A DNA stretch of 64,000 nucleotides from Hybos culiciformis (GCA_964007475.1 OZ023273.1:88080841-88144840), one strand, 5' to 3'. Shown: positions 23,273 to 36,060, numbered from the stretch's first letter. The notes: generated by a model from the sequence alone, not told the origin. A program made the numbers and translations.

Positions 23273-24030
23273 AACTATTTTTTCTTATTTAGGTATCTAA
23301 CCTACCTAGTTATGATTAGGAAAATAAAAAAAAATTTGACAAAAAAAACGTGGAACCTTTTTTATGTTTTTTTCTAAATGGCCGAAATAATTTTAGGTAC
23401 TTTCATTCAGCAGCTTTTTTTTTTCTTGACATTTCTTTAAATTTTTATGTAGTTTTTAAAAATCGCAATAAAAAAAAATAACGGAATAAAGCATAGCGTC
23501 ACTTGAACTTTATCCGTCATTTTTTTTATTTAATTCTTTTTTTTTGTTTTACTTACTTACCAAATACCAATTCCAAAACCAAATGTGAAATGAAAATAAT
23601 CAAATGACTACGTAGAAATCGCTTTTTGTGTCGCTCACACGTCTTCGTTAAAAAATCATTGCCGAATGAAAGTTATTGAATTCCCCAAAAAAAAATCTAA
23701 AAATACAAAAATTTGGGGTAAAATACCCAATAATTCGATTTTCAACGAAATTGAATATTTCTTGAATAAGCAGAACAGAAAACGGAAGAACTGTTAACGT
23801 AGAATGCATAAGAAATAGAACGGAACTGCATTTTCCCCACTTCAAACCGGGACAATAGAAATTTTTTACATAATAAATAAAAGTTATTAAAAAAAATAAA
23901 AAATAAAAATTTTTTAATATAAATATAAAAAGGACCATTAATACTTCAACAAGGTCAAGTACGTAATTAAATAATATCTTAAAATTAATAACACAAATTA
24001 GGAACAAAAAATATAAATATTCATTTCGGT
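23273..24030. other. noncoding stretch
   Basis: AT-rich. A segment at 23471-23530 resembles the 7070-7172 hairpin. The minus-strand open frame at 23648-24007 is low-complexity hydrophobic and has no recognisable domain. Confidence 0.5.
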
Positions 24031-24117
24031 CATTTTAGTTACAACCCTGCAATATCTTTATATGCCAATATAGGCATTTAGTTACAACCCTGCAATATCT
24101 TTATATATCAATATAGG
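24031..24117 (+). repeat. two-copy tandem repeat, about 44 bp
   Basis: The segment with TTACAACCCTGCAATATC occurs twice head to tail. Confidence 0.85.
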
Positions 24118-24171
24118 CCAGATATAATGTAGGCTGGATCGAAAATTAGAAAAATGATAGGAAAGCGTAAT

Positions 24172-24193
24172 ATAACATAACATAACATAACAT
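24172..24193 (+). repeat. (CATAA)n microsatellite
   Basis: Four to five CATAA units in a row. Confidence 0.85.
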
Positions 24194-24550
24194 GAACATA
24201 GGGTGGAGCGAACTACAAAAATTTCGATTTCTCACATCCGCGGGGGGCGAATCGATGCGATTAGATATAAAAACAATATGTGGAAAGTTTCAAGTTGATC
24301 GGATTTTATTTTTTGCCTCCAACTTTCGTTTGAACCTCCCCTCACAAAAATATTCACTTTTGCCTGATTTTATAAGAAAAAATGGCTTTTTCACAGCTTT
24401 TTTTTAATTTTTTTGTATATTTTTTTATATATTTCTTTTCTAATTCATTAACTCAATTCTTTATTTTATAACTAATTTTTTTTTAAATTTATTATTTCGA
24501 ATGTAATTATTGTTTAAAAAATCACTTTAAAGACCCTAACCGTAGGTTCC

Positions 24551-24694
24551 TGCCCAAAATTTTTGGTCAGGTAATCTTTGTTTCACCGGAGCTATCTATT
24601 TTGAATTTTTTTTTTACGCATATTTTGAGCCGGGAAGCCCCTTACCAAAATTTTTGGTCAGGTAATCTTTATTTCGCCGGAGCTACCTATTTTA
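24551..24694 (+). repeat. two-copy direct repeat, about 90-bp spacing
   Basis: AAAATTTTTGGTCAGGTAAT plus a CCGGAGCTA segment occur at 24556-24603 and 24647-24694. Confidence 0.8.
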
Positions 24695-24817
24695 AAAAAA
24701 ATATTTGGTTGCATTTTATCAAAAATATTTGGTAAAAATATAAAAAAGTAATTGTTTAAATTTTATATGGATTTTAATTATACTAGATTTTTTCATTCAT
24801 ACTAGATTTTTTGCTTT

Positions 24818-24892
24818 CTTCGGGAATCATACCTGCCTCCTTAGGATTGTTGGCCGATTGCAATGCTAAGGGCGCAGGTTCAAACCCCGAAG
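24818..24892 (+). pseudogene. tRNA-like sequence (SINE head or tRNA pseudogene)
   Basis: A 7-bp acceptor-like stem CTTCGGG/CCCGAAG encloses 75 nt, and the B-box GGTTCAAACCC is at 24877-24887. The A-box is degraded. It shares GATTGCAATGCTAAGG with the tRNA-like sequence at 54951-55013. Confidence 0.5.
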
Positions 24893-25272
24893 AAGGCAAA
24901 GTAGAATTTAATAAAAATCTAATACAAAAATCCTAATTAATAACCACTCACTTTTTTGTGTATATTTTTCAAATTCGAGTCTCGATCGTGTTTTGTATAT
25001 TCTTATTCTCATACAAGAAGTATTATTAGCTTCAAAAATAATATCCCTCAATAAAATTCTTTGTCATACATTTATATAACTCATTGGGAAAATATGAAAT
25101 GTTTGGAACATTTAGGATTTTTTTTTTATGATTTTGTTAAAGAGACAGGTAATTTAATTTTTGTTTTGAGAATTAATTAAAATTTTTGGTTGCATTTTAA
25201 AATAATTTCCTAGGATTTTTATTATTAAATGAAAGTGCTCTTTTATATTATTTTAGAAATCTAAATTCATAT

Positions 25273-25342
25273 GGACAATATGGCTTAGTGGAAAGAATAT
25301 CAGATTAGAAGTCTGAAGGTACCAGGTTCGATGTACTTGTGC
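25273..25342 (+). pseudogene. tRNA-like sequence
   Basis: A-box TGGCTTAGTGG, anticodon-like stem TCAGA/TCTGA with loop TTAGAAG, B-box GGTTCGATG. The T-stem does not pair well, so it is likely a pseudogene or SINE promoter. Confidence 0.45.
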
Positions 25343-27367
25343 ACTAGTACTGCTACAAGCATACTTCAGTCTTATTGTTTTGCGACTGTTAAATAATTTT
25401 TGTAAATTTTCAGTCCTGTCGCCGGTTATTTCAAACATTTTAATTTCTTTTTAAAGATTAGTGCTGTAGGCTAAATTAATAAGAATTTCCTTGAAATAAT
25501 TATTTACTGCAACTTGTAGTTTAATTTCTTTAGAAATTATGTAATTATGTTTATTGATATTACAGTGAAATAGACTTTTAATGAAAACCATAAATTCATT
25601 CGAATTTAATTATATTAAATTTCCTGGGAAACAAAAATCCCGTTATTCCGAGATTGAAACTCTAGCTAATAGTTTTACTTTTAAATAGGAATATTTGTCA
25701 GAAAAATTTCAGAAACTCATATTGTATAAAAAATATCTAAAAAAAACAATAAAAATTATGATTTTCGAGTTGCAAATTTTGGTATAATTTATTTGCTATA
25801 TATTTTTCGATATATTTAATAATAAATGGAAGATTTTGGGCACATACAATCAGAAAATATTGCAGTTTATCTCTGGTTCTTATAGCTGATTTTCTAGCGA
25901 ATTTTTTTTCAGTGAACAAACTCTTTTTTTTGATAATTTGATAAAAAAATAAATAAAAGTTTTATAAATAATGTATTGATATTATTCCTTGTTTTCATGT
26001 CATTGATTTTATTTTCCTAAATCCCATTTAATTTCCCAAAAAAAAAAAAAATTAACTTTAAAATTTGTTGTTAATATTACATTACCTACATAAACCTACC
26101 TAAATTTAGTACCTTTTGGCAAATTTTTATAATGGATAATGATTAAAATTTGCGTTTTTTTTTTTCACAAATAAAAAAAACAGTGGAAAATGTGGGCAAA
26201 AAATTATAGAAGAAAAAACAATTGAAATTAATCTAGCACAAAAAATTAGAAGGGAATTATAGAAAAAATGTTCGTTCGTTTTTCATTCGTTTTTGTTAAA
26301 AGGAAAATTGCGTTTAGCAAATAATAAAAATAAAGTAAAAAAAAAAACAAAATTAAAAGTAAAATCAACGAAAAATGAAGAAAATTCGAAATTTAATTGT
26401 TAAAAATGATCAATATATAATTTTAAATAAATTTTTGCAAGTGTCAAAAACAAAAATTTATTAAAATCAAATTATATAATTGAATGAAAATTGTTTTTAG
26501 AAAAAAATATATAAATGGATTGCAGATTAGAAATTTTTGGCCAAAAATCATAAAAAATAATATTAAATCATCCATTAAATAAATTAATGAACATTGAAAT
26601 TCAAAAATGAAAAAGTGTATAAATCATAATTATATTTTTATTGTTTAATTAAAAAATTGTTGAATTAAAAATTCCCATAATTTGTAAGTGGTAATTAATA
26701 TTTAATTTATTTAAAGTATTTAGATAATTAAAACAATAAAAAGTTCCATACACGGTTAAAAAAAAAGTGCTAAAGTTACTCTTTTTGCTTCTAGGTAGAG
26801 GTGACGCTAGTTTTTGTAGGTAAATTTACTCTTAACAAAAGTGCGAAGGAAAATATTAAAAATCAAGTTATCTTTAAAAGTTTAAACTTGTATAAAATTT
26901 AATATTAAATTATACGAAAAAAACATTCTAATAAAGATTAAGAAATTTTTAATTTTATTTCTATTTTTAAAAATTTGTGTAAATTGTTCATCATTATTTT
27001 GTACATTTTTATAGAAAAATGATCAAAGTTTTTTAATAAAAAGTTTCATTATTACTATGATATTTTCTATATTACTAACAATTAAGTGTGAATCATTCAA
27101 TATTTTTTTTGTAAAAGTCGCGAAAAAAAAGATTAACTAAGAAAAAAAAATTAAAAACTACTAACTACTACGTTGGTGTAATTTTATCTTATCTTTCAGA
27201 ATTATTTTATTCCGATAAAGTATAATATTTAACTTAAATTATACAAAAGAGCCAGTTTTATTCGAAAAAATAGTAAAAACAACATTTTCTGATAGTGTGA
27301 TTTTCTAAATTATGGATTACTTTGTACGAAAAAATTTAATTAAACTTTATCTTCCAGAATGTAAATT
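25343..27367. other. AT-rich stretch with a weak TIR candidate
   Basis: No gene seen. TACACGGTTAAAAA at 26752 and TTTTCTGATAGTG ending near 27297 could be degenerate ends of a small element like the one at 54334-55348, but the TA target is not clean on the right. Confidence 0.35.
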
Positions 27368-27815
27368 TTAATCTCTCCCCCTTCCACCTTCACCACATTT
27401 CCCCCATTATCCACCTTTTCCCCCTTCTTCCCCTCCTCCCTTCTCCCCTCCTTCGTCCTCCCTTCTCCCATCCTCCCTTCTCTGCCTACCCCTCCTCCTT
27501 CTCCCCTTCCTCAATTTCCCCCCCTCCGTTCCTCCTTCTCCTTTCCTCTCCTTGTCCCTTCTCTCTCTTCTCTCCCTCCTCACTTCTCCCCCTCCTCCCA
27601 TCCTCCCTTCCTCCCTTCCCCCCTTCCTCCCTTCCTCCCTTCCTCTCCTTGTCCCTTCTTCCCCTTCTCGGCCTTCTCTCTCTTCTCTCCCTTCTCCACC
27701 TTTCTTCCCCTTCTCACCCTTTCTCCCGGTTTACCCTTTTCCACCTTTTTCCCTTTTCATACCTTTTCCTCCCTCACCCTTCATCCTGCACTCTCTTAAA
27801 CCCTCTACAACCGCT
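27368..27815 (+). repeat. polypyrimidine tract, about 450 bp
   Basis: Almost only C and T on the plus strand, with CTTCCTCC-like units of varying order. Such purine/pyrimidine tracts can form triplex DNA. ORFs read from it (P/S/L-rich or R/E/G-rich) are artefacts. Confidence 0.9.
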
Positions 27816-28363
27816 TTCTTCATGGTTATTGCTGTTCACTTGATCTGTGAATTTTTTTTTTAATAACAACAAATAGTTTTTTTTTTGGAAATTAAATGAT
27901 ATTTATTTAAAATAAATTCATTGCTTGAAATTATTGAATAATAAAAAATTAATTCATTTGCTTGGAAATAATGTTTGTTTTATAAAATCTTAAAAATAAC
28001 ATTTTTGTACGATATTAAAATTTTTTTGTTTAAATTTTATTATAATTTGTTCGAAGTTAAATAAAATTTTTATTATGTTGGCAATAAAATATTCAATTAA
28101 CTTTCCAGTTAAATGTTGTTAGAAAGACTAGTTTTCAATTAAATTTTGTATAGAGTAAAACTAGGCTACTATTTGTAATACTTGAAAAAGTATTAAACAT
28201 ATATTCACTTAATATAAAAAAAGTTTAAATGTTTGAGACAACGTATATTATATACGATAAAAATAAAAAATTAATTCATTTTATAACAAACTGTTTAAGA
28301 TCTAATGTATTTATGTACTTATGTACTTATGTGTACATTTATATAAGAAAATAAAAAATATAC
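27816..28363. other. AT-rich noncoding stretch
   Basis: No gene. A short TATGTACTTATGTAC repeat near 28310. Confidence 0.5.
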
Positions 28364-28367
28364 TTAA

Positions 28368-29098
28368 GGGGTTAGATGCACTTAGAATTTTTGAAAAATC
28401 CATTTTTTTTTTTCATTTTCTTAAAGTATGATGTTTCAAGAATATTCTCTGAAAATTTCAAGTCAATCCGATGAATAGTTTTCAAGATATTTTTCTATTC
28501 AATTAGATACTTAACACCAAAATTAAACAAGATCTACTTTTAAAAAACTTTAAACGCGTTTTTATCAAAACTGTGTTTTTCCATTCGGTGACCAATATAA
28601 CTCGAAAACCATTGAGTGGATATTGATGAAATTTTAATATTATCTTTTTGGCATTAAGAACTAGTCTTTAATCGAAGGATATTGATTTTTGTTAACAATT
28701 ACTATATTTTTTAAACAATTAACTTTTAACATTTTATCGAAAATCAGAGTCCAAAGTTTCGAATGCCACCATTTTGTAAATTTTCAAAAAAAAAAAAAAG
28801 CTTCGATTAAAGACTGGATTTATTATTAAACTAGAGGTTTCACCTTGTTTTTTCGAATTCAGATGATCCAGAAGGTTGTTGTGATGGTCACCGCGAAGTA
28901 CTACTCGCGGGAGAGGATCCAACCGATATGGCGATATTTTAATAAATAATATGTATTTTTTTTTTTTTTCATAAATGTTAAGTTAAAGCATTGTATAAAA
29001 ACTCTGTATAATTTATTTTGTGAAATAAACTTAATTACTGTAAAAAATAAATTTTTTAAAATATGCCTTTTTTTACGCTTCTGAGTGCATCTACCCCC
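28368..29098. mobile_element. TTAA-flanked element, 731 bp
   Basis: Ends GGGGTTAGATGCACTTAGAA and, reversed, GGGGGTAGATGCACTCAGAA, with TTAA on both sides (28364-28367, 29099-29102). No full ORF; a minus-strand open frame at 28734-28922 has no domain I recognise. Its family differs from the 2983-3819 element. It ends 35 bp from the stop codon of the next gene. Confidence 0.85.
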
Positions 29099-29132
29099 TT
29101 AAGTAGGTTGACATCAACATATCAAAAAACTA

Positions 29133-31132
29133 TTATTTTGAATGAGATCTTAATTCTAACAGATTATATATTTCTCTAGCTCTTAAAGCAGGCTTAGAGT
29201 TCTCAATTTCGTACAAAATTTGAAAAAATTGAAAGAATGATTTTAAATCATTGTCGAATTCGATGTCAAAGATAAAAAACAAAGAAACAAATATATTAAA
29301 CACCTGGTCAAATGAATAAACCGCTGGCATAGGTATTTTTATCCCATCAATTTGAATAAAAAACTGACTAATTGATTTCTTTGATCCACCTGTTGCAATG
29401 ATAAAGGGTTGTTTTTCTAATTTTGAAGCTGTATCTTGCGAGCTTGAATTTATCTAAAAATTTAGAAAAAAATATAATTATCTACAATAATATGTTTGTT
29501 TATTACAACTTTAAAGTACCTTATCGAAAACTATTAATTTATCAATAATTCCTGGAAATTTGGAACGATTAACTACGTTTCGACCTGATGGCGCTGGCAA
29601 CAATTTTAGGAGAATTATGAAATTGCGAACATTGCTGGTCCATTCTAAAAGAAATTGTAAAGTAAATGATTTTATATTTACCTGCTGCAATATTCTTACC
29701 ATCGGTCAAGTTAACTTCATTTTTAAATCCTTTTTCCCTACATAAAGATATTGAATGATCTTTTATTCCAGACCAATTTCTGAAATACGATGCCTGCTTT
29801 CCTTTGTAAATTAATTCAAAATCAAATCATATCTAGAAAAAAAATTTATTTAAGTTGGAGTGCTAGAAATAGTAACAAATATACTTACCAATTCAGGATC
29901 GATAAAATAAAAAGGAAAACACTCATCTAATTTAATATTTTCTTTCGATCTTGCAATATAATCCTTTCGTTGATGTACTGTTCTTTCCAATATTTTCATC
30001 AAATCAGCTCTTTGAGCAGGCAAAATACATTCCTGGATAAATTCCAGATCTTCCTCAAAATTGTTATTATCTGTTTCATCGCTTAATTTTGTAGAACTTT
30101 CGGAAATGGCATCAATTGCTTTGCAATCATATTTTCTTCTGGATCTACTTCGATATTTGATTTGCTGAGCTAAATAACCAGATTTTTGAGTAGGGTGAAA
30201 AAATATTTCCTAAAATAAAAATAAAGTAAGTTTTTAATAACTTTTTTAAGCAAGAAATATTTTAATGTTGTATTGAATCAAATTTTATATTATTTTTTAT
30301 AACTTATAGCTCCTCAAAATTTTGTATTAGCTTTGAAACATGGAATGGTCAATACTATTGCGTATGCGAATTTGATGCGAAAATGAATTGGAGGATTTTT
30401 CCCTTCGAACTTGCTGCATAAAAACTGACCGGCTAGTTTAACTAACAATTTCTTATGTGACTCGCTGATAGTTAAACCATTATTCTCTCGCAAATTATTA
30501 AATATTCCTGTTCCATCGTTAAAGTTTAAATATTCTTTAAAAAGCTAAAAAAGAAAGACGTAAGATATACAGGCATAAACATTTAGTTAATGACTTACTT
30601 TTGAAAGATTTTCGATTTCAGAATATTCCTCGTTGGAAATTTCCCGGAACACTGAATTTTGACCTAAAAAATAAAATTTATAATTATTTTTTTAAAAAGC
30701 CAAATCATTGATAAAAACATCATATACTTTAAAAAATTACCAATTTGAGGTGATAAAACAAAACCTTTCTCTTCTGATATCACGGTGCAATACCTTAAAA
30801 TAAAATTTTGCGCAAATAGAAACTGGTATACAACATCTAAAATTAATACAGCTTCTATGATGTCCCCCCAATGATCCTTGAAGTAGCAAAAAGGTGACAG
30901 GTTCTGGAATTCCTGTTGTGATGTAACTGGAATTAAAAATTAGATGAAAAAAATAAAACATTAACTTTGCTAAAATTGATTAAATAAGTAACTTACTTGA
31001 ATACATCAAATCGTCATATCCAAAGAAGCCCTTTTCGTGATCTTCACCATTGCAAGACTTCAGTTTAACATATTTTCGTTCGCCAGTTTCATCAATTAAA
31101 ATTTTTATGACTCTACCAAATAAGTTACTCAT
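29133..31132 (-). pseudogene. eight-exon gene of unknown function, damaged
   Basis: Starts at an ATG at 31132 on the minus strand (MSNLFGRVIKILIDE). Predicted exons: 31132-30997, 30926-30741, 30663-30599, 30544-about 30318, 30209-29889, 29832-29682, 29644-29520, 29453-29133. Most junctions have GT and AG with matching phase; exons 1 to 4 join in frame. The product resembles uncharacterised arthropod proteins often linked to transposons: a middle part with LVKLAGQFL and a P-rich helix, a GYLAQQIKYR stretch, and a C-terminal part with FDQVFNIFVSLFFIFD. Lesions: a TGA near the end of exon 4, a likely one-base shift in a T run near 29915, and a TGA at the start of exon 6. It may be a recent pseudogene, or assembly errors may have broken a real gene. 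No function is claimed. Confidence 0.6.
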
Positions 31133-31435
31133 TATGTAAATAAAGATAGTCTAAAAGAAAGAAATTATATATGAAACAGTCAGATTCTTCTTAAGTCAAA
31201 GGTGGTCAACTTTGCAGTTTTAATTTTATCGCTGTGTTTCAAATTATTATTATTAATATTATTATCATATTTATTAGTATTATATACTTTATTTTAATTT
31301 AAATTTTATTTTAAATAAATTTTACATTTTTCATTAATTTAAATTAATCATTATTAATATTACTGTTTTATTTTTTTCATTTTTATTTATTTATTTTTTT
31401 TATTTCATTTTTTTCTCTAATAATTCTAACTATTT

Positions 31436-34212
31436 CTAATTATTGTTTCTAATGGACTCTATGCAGCTTTTTTTGAACCTATACAAATTTTGTTCTTCCT
31501 TTACATTGTCTGGTAACGCGTTGTATAATTGCAGGCCCTTGTATATAAACGACTGTTGCCCCGCTGTACTATTTATTCTCTCTGGTCTGAAATTATTTGC
31601 ATTTCTAAGCCGATATGGTTGTACATCTCTCACATAATTTAAATGGTCAATTAGATATGATGATCCTCATTGATTTTTCAACTTGAATATCGATATTAAT
31701 GTGCTGAGTTGTAATCTTTGTTGGATATTTAACCATTTTAGTGTGTCCAGCATTGATCTCACCGGAGTGAATCTATTACATTTCAGGATACATCTCATCG
31801 CCTTATTTTGTAGCATTTGTAATCTGTTTAAATGTGTTTGGTTGCAGCACGAATAAAGTATTGTTGAGCAGTATTCAAAGTGAGGTTTTATAATAACATT
31901 GTAAATATTTATAGATGTTTCAGTGCTTATTTTATTTCTTATTCTTTTAAAAAAACCAATCTTTTTGCCAATTTTCTTGCATATATGTTCAATGTGCTCA
32001 TGAAAGTTCATTTTGTTATCTATGGTAAAACCCAAATATTTAAAGTTTTTTACTTTTTCAATAATTTCACCATTGATTTGTACATTTTCTTCACTATTCA
32101 TATTCAACTTCATAATTTTTGTCTTCTTTTCATTTAATTTAAGTTTGTTGATTTTCAACCATTTGTTTACATTTTCCATATCATACACCAAATTATTTCT
32201 ACACTTTATATCATTATCTTCTTCAGCATAAAGTAAGGTGTCATTAGCGTATAGTGCTACACGGCTTTTCTTTATTATTAGTGGTAAATCATTTATGTAC
32301 ATGATAAACAGCAGCGCACCAAGAATTGAGCCTTGTGGCATTTTCAACATTTATGAACCGCGAAATCTTGTCCCTTACTTTTGTTCGTTGTGTCCTGTCT
32401 TTTAAATATGTTTCGAACCACATTATTTCAGCGTCTTCTACTCTATACATAAATAATTTTTTTAGTAGAATTTCTCTATCTACTGTTTCGAACGCCCTTT
32501 TAAAATCCAAAAATAATGCCATAATTTTTTTCTGCTTTCCAATTTTTTTCCAATCGTTGATCACCAAATTTATTGCTGATTCACAAGAATAATCTTTCCT
32601 AAAGCCTGATTGGTAATTTGAGAACATCTTGTTGCTTTCCATATATTTTTCTAGCTGTATTTTCAGAATTTTCTCTAATATTTTTTCGCACGTTTTTAGA
32701 GTGTTAATGGGACGGAATTCTTCACATTTATTAGTATTTAATATTTTTGCTACCGGCGTATTCATAGAATCTTTCCATGAACTCGGAAATTGGCCTGTCT
32801 CTAATGATTGATTGATAATTTGTACTAATATTGGACCTATGGTATTCCAGTTATCTAAGATAATTTTTGGACTGAGTTTATTAAAATCCGGTTTGTTTTT
32901 TAATGATTTTACAATTTCTTTTAGTTTTTGGATATCAGTTTTTTCTAATTTAAATTTTGTTCTAACCTTGTTAATGTTGTTAATATATGGAACGTTTTCA
33001 ATTGAATCCCTAATTTGTTGCACTTTATTTACAAAATATTTATTAAAGTTTTCTGCAATTTCAAAATTATTTTCATGTTCTCCATCTTCAAAAAACACAC
33101 TTTGAATTTGGCTTTTACTTTGTTGGAGTACTAGACTTTTTATTTCTTTCCACATTTGTTTCTGTCCGTTTGCTTGGTTAATTTTGTTGTTGATGTATTC
33201 GTTTTTTTGCATTTTCAATGTTTATTTTATATTGATTTCTAGTATTTTTATAATTGTCCCATGCATGTCTTGAATTTGTTACGCGCGCGATTTGATATGT
33301 TTTTATTTTTTTAGCTTTTAAGATTTTTAAGTCATTATTAAACCATTTAACATTATTTTTTGTATTAATTTTTATTGTTTTCTTTGTTGTATATTTTTTT
33401 ATAACATTAAACAGTTTTGTTTCAAGGATATTTGCATTTTCATGCATATCGTTTGTTAGGCTATGCGAGATATTTAGTGTATTAAACTCTCACTTAAATA
33501 ACTCCTTACAGTATTTAAATGACTCTATGTCAGTATTAATTTCACTGTTGTTAAAATTTTTCGTTATTTTTATTTCTATTAATTCATGATCTGAAATCTT
33601 ATTATTTGTACACACATTTGCTGTTAAATTATGAGTGTTTGTTATAACATAATCTATTAAAGTTTTTGATCGTTCTGTTACTCTGGTATATTCTGAGATT
33701 TTTTGACTCATGCAGTTGTCATTTAAAAAACTTTCAATGTCTCGTTTATATATATCGTTCTTACACCAATCAATGTTAAAATCACCCGGTATTATTATAT
33801 CCGTCGCTGAATCTGTTAGAGTTTCGATGTGTTCTTTAAAAAAATTGCAAAATTCCCTTTCTGAGCTGCTTGGTGAACGATATATCGCAACAATAATTAC
33901 ACTTAGATTGTCGAGCTTACATTCACACGCCAACATCCACATTTTCGAATCAATTGATTTTTTTAAAATTTCGATTATTTTCCAATTACTTTTTACATAT
34001 ATTGATACACCCCCCGTTCTTGTTGAATTAGAAACACATTGTACGTTATTGTATCCCTTTAAAATAATTTCATTTTCATCAATATTTGTTGTTATATGTG
34101 TTTCGCTTAATACTAGAAAATCAAAATCATTGTTGGTAACTATTAATTCGAGATCACTAAAATTATTTAAAAATCCCTGAATATTGGTATAAATACCTTT
34201 TATTGTATTTAA
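31436..34212 (-). pseudogene. LINE ORF2: endonuclease and reverse transcriptase
   Basis: An APE-type endonuclease nicks target DNA and the RT copies the RNA there. Endonuclease: DFDFLVLSETHI near 34120, IIPGDFNIDW near 33780, TLIDYVITN and ISDHELI. RT: CEEFRPINTLKTCEKILE, SGFRKDYSC, ALFLDFKRAFETVD, PQGSILGALLFIMYIN. The catalytic box reads YANDT where YADD is expected, so one of two metal-binding Asp residues is Asn. Lesions: an in-frame TGA at 33487-33489, a frameshift near 33200, another near 32340, and a stop near 31664. No RNase H is seen. The last part carries the C-terminal RMRDVQPYRLR segment usual for these LINEs. Confidence 0.85.
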
Positions 34213-34215
34213 TTG

Positions 34216-35563
34216 CTAATATCCTATTTTATTCTTTCTGGCCATTAGCTTTTGTTGATAAACTGGACATTGTCTATCGTATGTTGAGTGGTTTACATCA
34301 TTATCAAGATTTAAATTTTCATTTGCACGAATGCAATTTATGCACTTATTTGTAATTTCTTGATTGGTACATTCTTTTGTTTTATGTTTGCCATGACATT
34401 TAATGCATATTTCTTCACTCGTACATTGAGTCGATTTATGATTGTACTTGAAACATCTTAGCACTTCTACAGCATCATAAACTCTGCATCTTTCCCATCC
34501 GATACATAATTTTTTTGCTGCTAGGACCTTGGGGAAGGTATCAATATCTATTTCAATCACTGCATTGTAATATACTTTATTATTATTATTCCTCACTTCA
34601 TAGTATTTAACTACTTTTATATAACCGTTTTTTAATATAAGATTTTGATTTCTTAGACTTTCTATCAGTTCATTTTCTTCATGCTTGAAAAACATGTTTG
34701 TAATTTTAATTTGGGGATTTATTCTAGCCGGTATTTTAATTTCATAATTTTTATGCAATGTTGCTTCAAGAGCTTTTTTAATTTTTTCTCTTTCTTCTGT
34801 GTTTTCACTTTCGATAACAATAACACCATTATGTTTAATTTTTTTAAATTTTTAGGATGCACGTTATTCTTTAAGTCTTCTTTTGTTTTAGCACTGTTTT
34901 GTTTAGTTTTTGGTTTCACAACCAGAGGGACATCTTTTTAATTTCAGGCAATGTTGTTGCTGGCTTTATTGGGATGGCTTTGCTTTTGACAGCTTCGGCG
35001 AATGACATATTATTATTTATATTTTTTTCTAGTTTATTGTAAAATTTTTTATTTTTTTTATTATTATTTTTTAACTCTTCAACTATTTTATCATTTTGGT
35101 TTTTAATACTATCATATATTTTATTATTTTCAGTTTTAAAATTTTCGGTAAAATTGCACAATTTTTTCATTTCAGTAACACTTTTAGCACACGATTCTTG
35201 GGCCTCTTTCATTTGATTTAGCTTTTCCGTATATCTCGCCTCAATAGTTTTAAGTAAATTTTTGATTTCATTTTCACTTTCTTTTAGACAGTCTTTAAAT
35301 TCTGTTTTATATTCTTTCAGATAACAATTATTTTTATTTACACTTTCTTGCATGTCTTTAAGGACCAAGTCAACATTATGTATGTATAAAATACAATCGT
35401 CGCATATAAATCTAATCAATTTGTTATTAAAGAGATTGTTTGCACTAAACTGGTCGATGCCTGAGCATTTAACTGTTTGGTGGAATGTTTTTCCGCAGAC
35501 TCCCGCGCATCGTATGCCTGATTCTCCCCGGATTGTTCCTTTGCAGCTATAGCAGTCTACCAT
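34216..35563 (-). pseudogene. LINE ORF1: PHD-like finger and CCHC knuckles
   Basis: An RNA-binding companion protein of the LINE. The N-terminus has a Cys/His zinc finger of PHD type (CYSC...CAGVCGKTFHQ...CDDCI, residues 4-57), then a long charged coiled-coil region. The C-terminal half has three zinc knuckles: CFKYNHKSTQC, CIKCHGKHKTKEC and CINC...HSTYDRQC. A frameshift near 34916 ends the first frame, and another near 34750 separates the knuckle part (34758-34216). Its stop lies just before the ORF2 reading frame. Confidence 0.82.
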
Positions 35564-35690
35564 TTTTATTCACTATTATTTTTATCTTCTATATATATAT
35601 TTTTTTTTTTTTCTATTGTACACTATGAGTATAGGTATTGTTATCAGATATTAGTCACAGTATTTTTATTTCCAGTAGCTGTGCGCCAGG

Positions 35691-36060
35691 AAATACAAAA
35701 ACAAAAAAAAAAAGAAAAAACAAAAAAAAAATAGAATTATTTTATTTAGTGTTTTTTATTTTTTATGTTTTTCTCAAATTTTCCAAAATTTTCCTTATTT
35801 TTCACTTTTAAGTTATTTTTATTTTAAATTTGCACACTATTTACTAACATTTCTACATTTTCATAATAATAAGGGCAAATAACCAAAAAGCAGCAATTTT
35901 GATTTTTTTTGGACTTTAAAAAACGATTTTTGACACTTTCTTTCATCTCAGGGAATTAGATTTTCTTAAATGTTAAAACAAAGTGTATATGAAAATACAA
36001 AGTGTCGAATAATTTTTTACTGCATTGTGCTAACAGCAACGAATTTAAATATTGCATCAC
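35691..36060. other. noncoding stretch
   Basis: AT-rich, nothing recognised. Confidence 0.5.

Larger units (their letters stand above)
31240..35690 (-). mobile_element. non-LTR retrotransposon (LINE, Jockey/CR1-like)
   Basis: Two ORFs in LINE order on the minus strand, about 4.4 kb, with an AT-rich 3' tail of TAATAA repeats near 31240-31267. The 5' region before ORF1 is short (35564-35690). Without a tree, the clade is an inference from the PHD finger in ORF1. Confidence 0.85.

Noticed and set aside
23648..24007. Minus-strand open frame of 119 residues
   Set aside because: Low-complexity F/L/I content in AT-rich DNA, no motif, no homologous copy in the window.
24818..24892. Functional tRNA gene
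   Set aside because: A-box and anticodon arm are not intact; it fits a tRNA-derived repeat better.
26753..27297. Small TIR element with CACGGTTAAAA ends
   Set aside because: Only the left end is convincing; the right end and TA target do not match well.
27407..27863. Open frames on both strands rich in P/S/L or R/E/G
   Set aside because: They translate the polypyrimidine tract; composition alone explains them.
31880..34180. Plus-strand open frames, F/S-rich
   Set aside because: Antisense of the minus-strand LINE ORFs.
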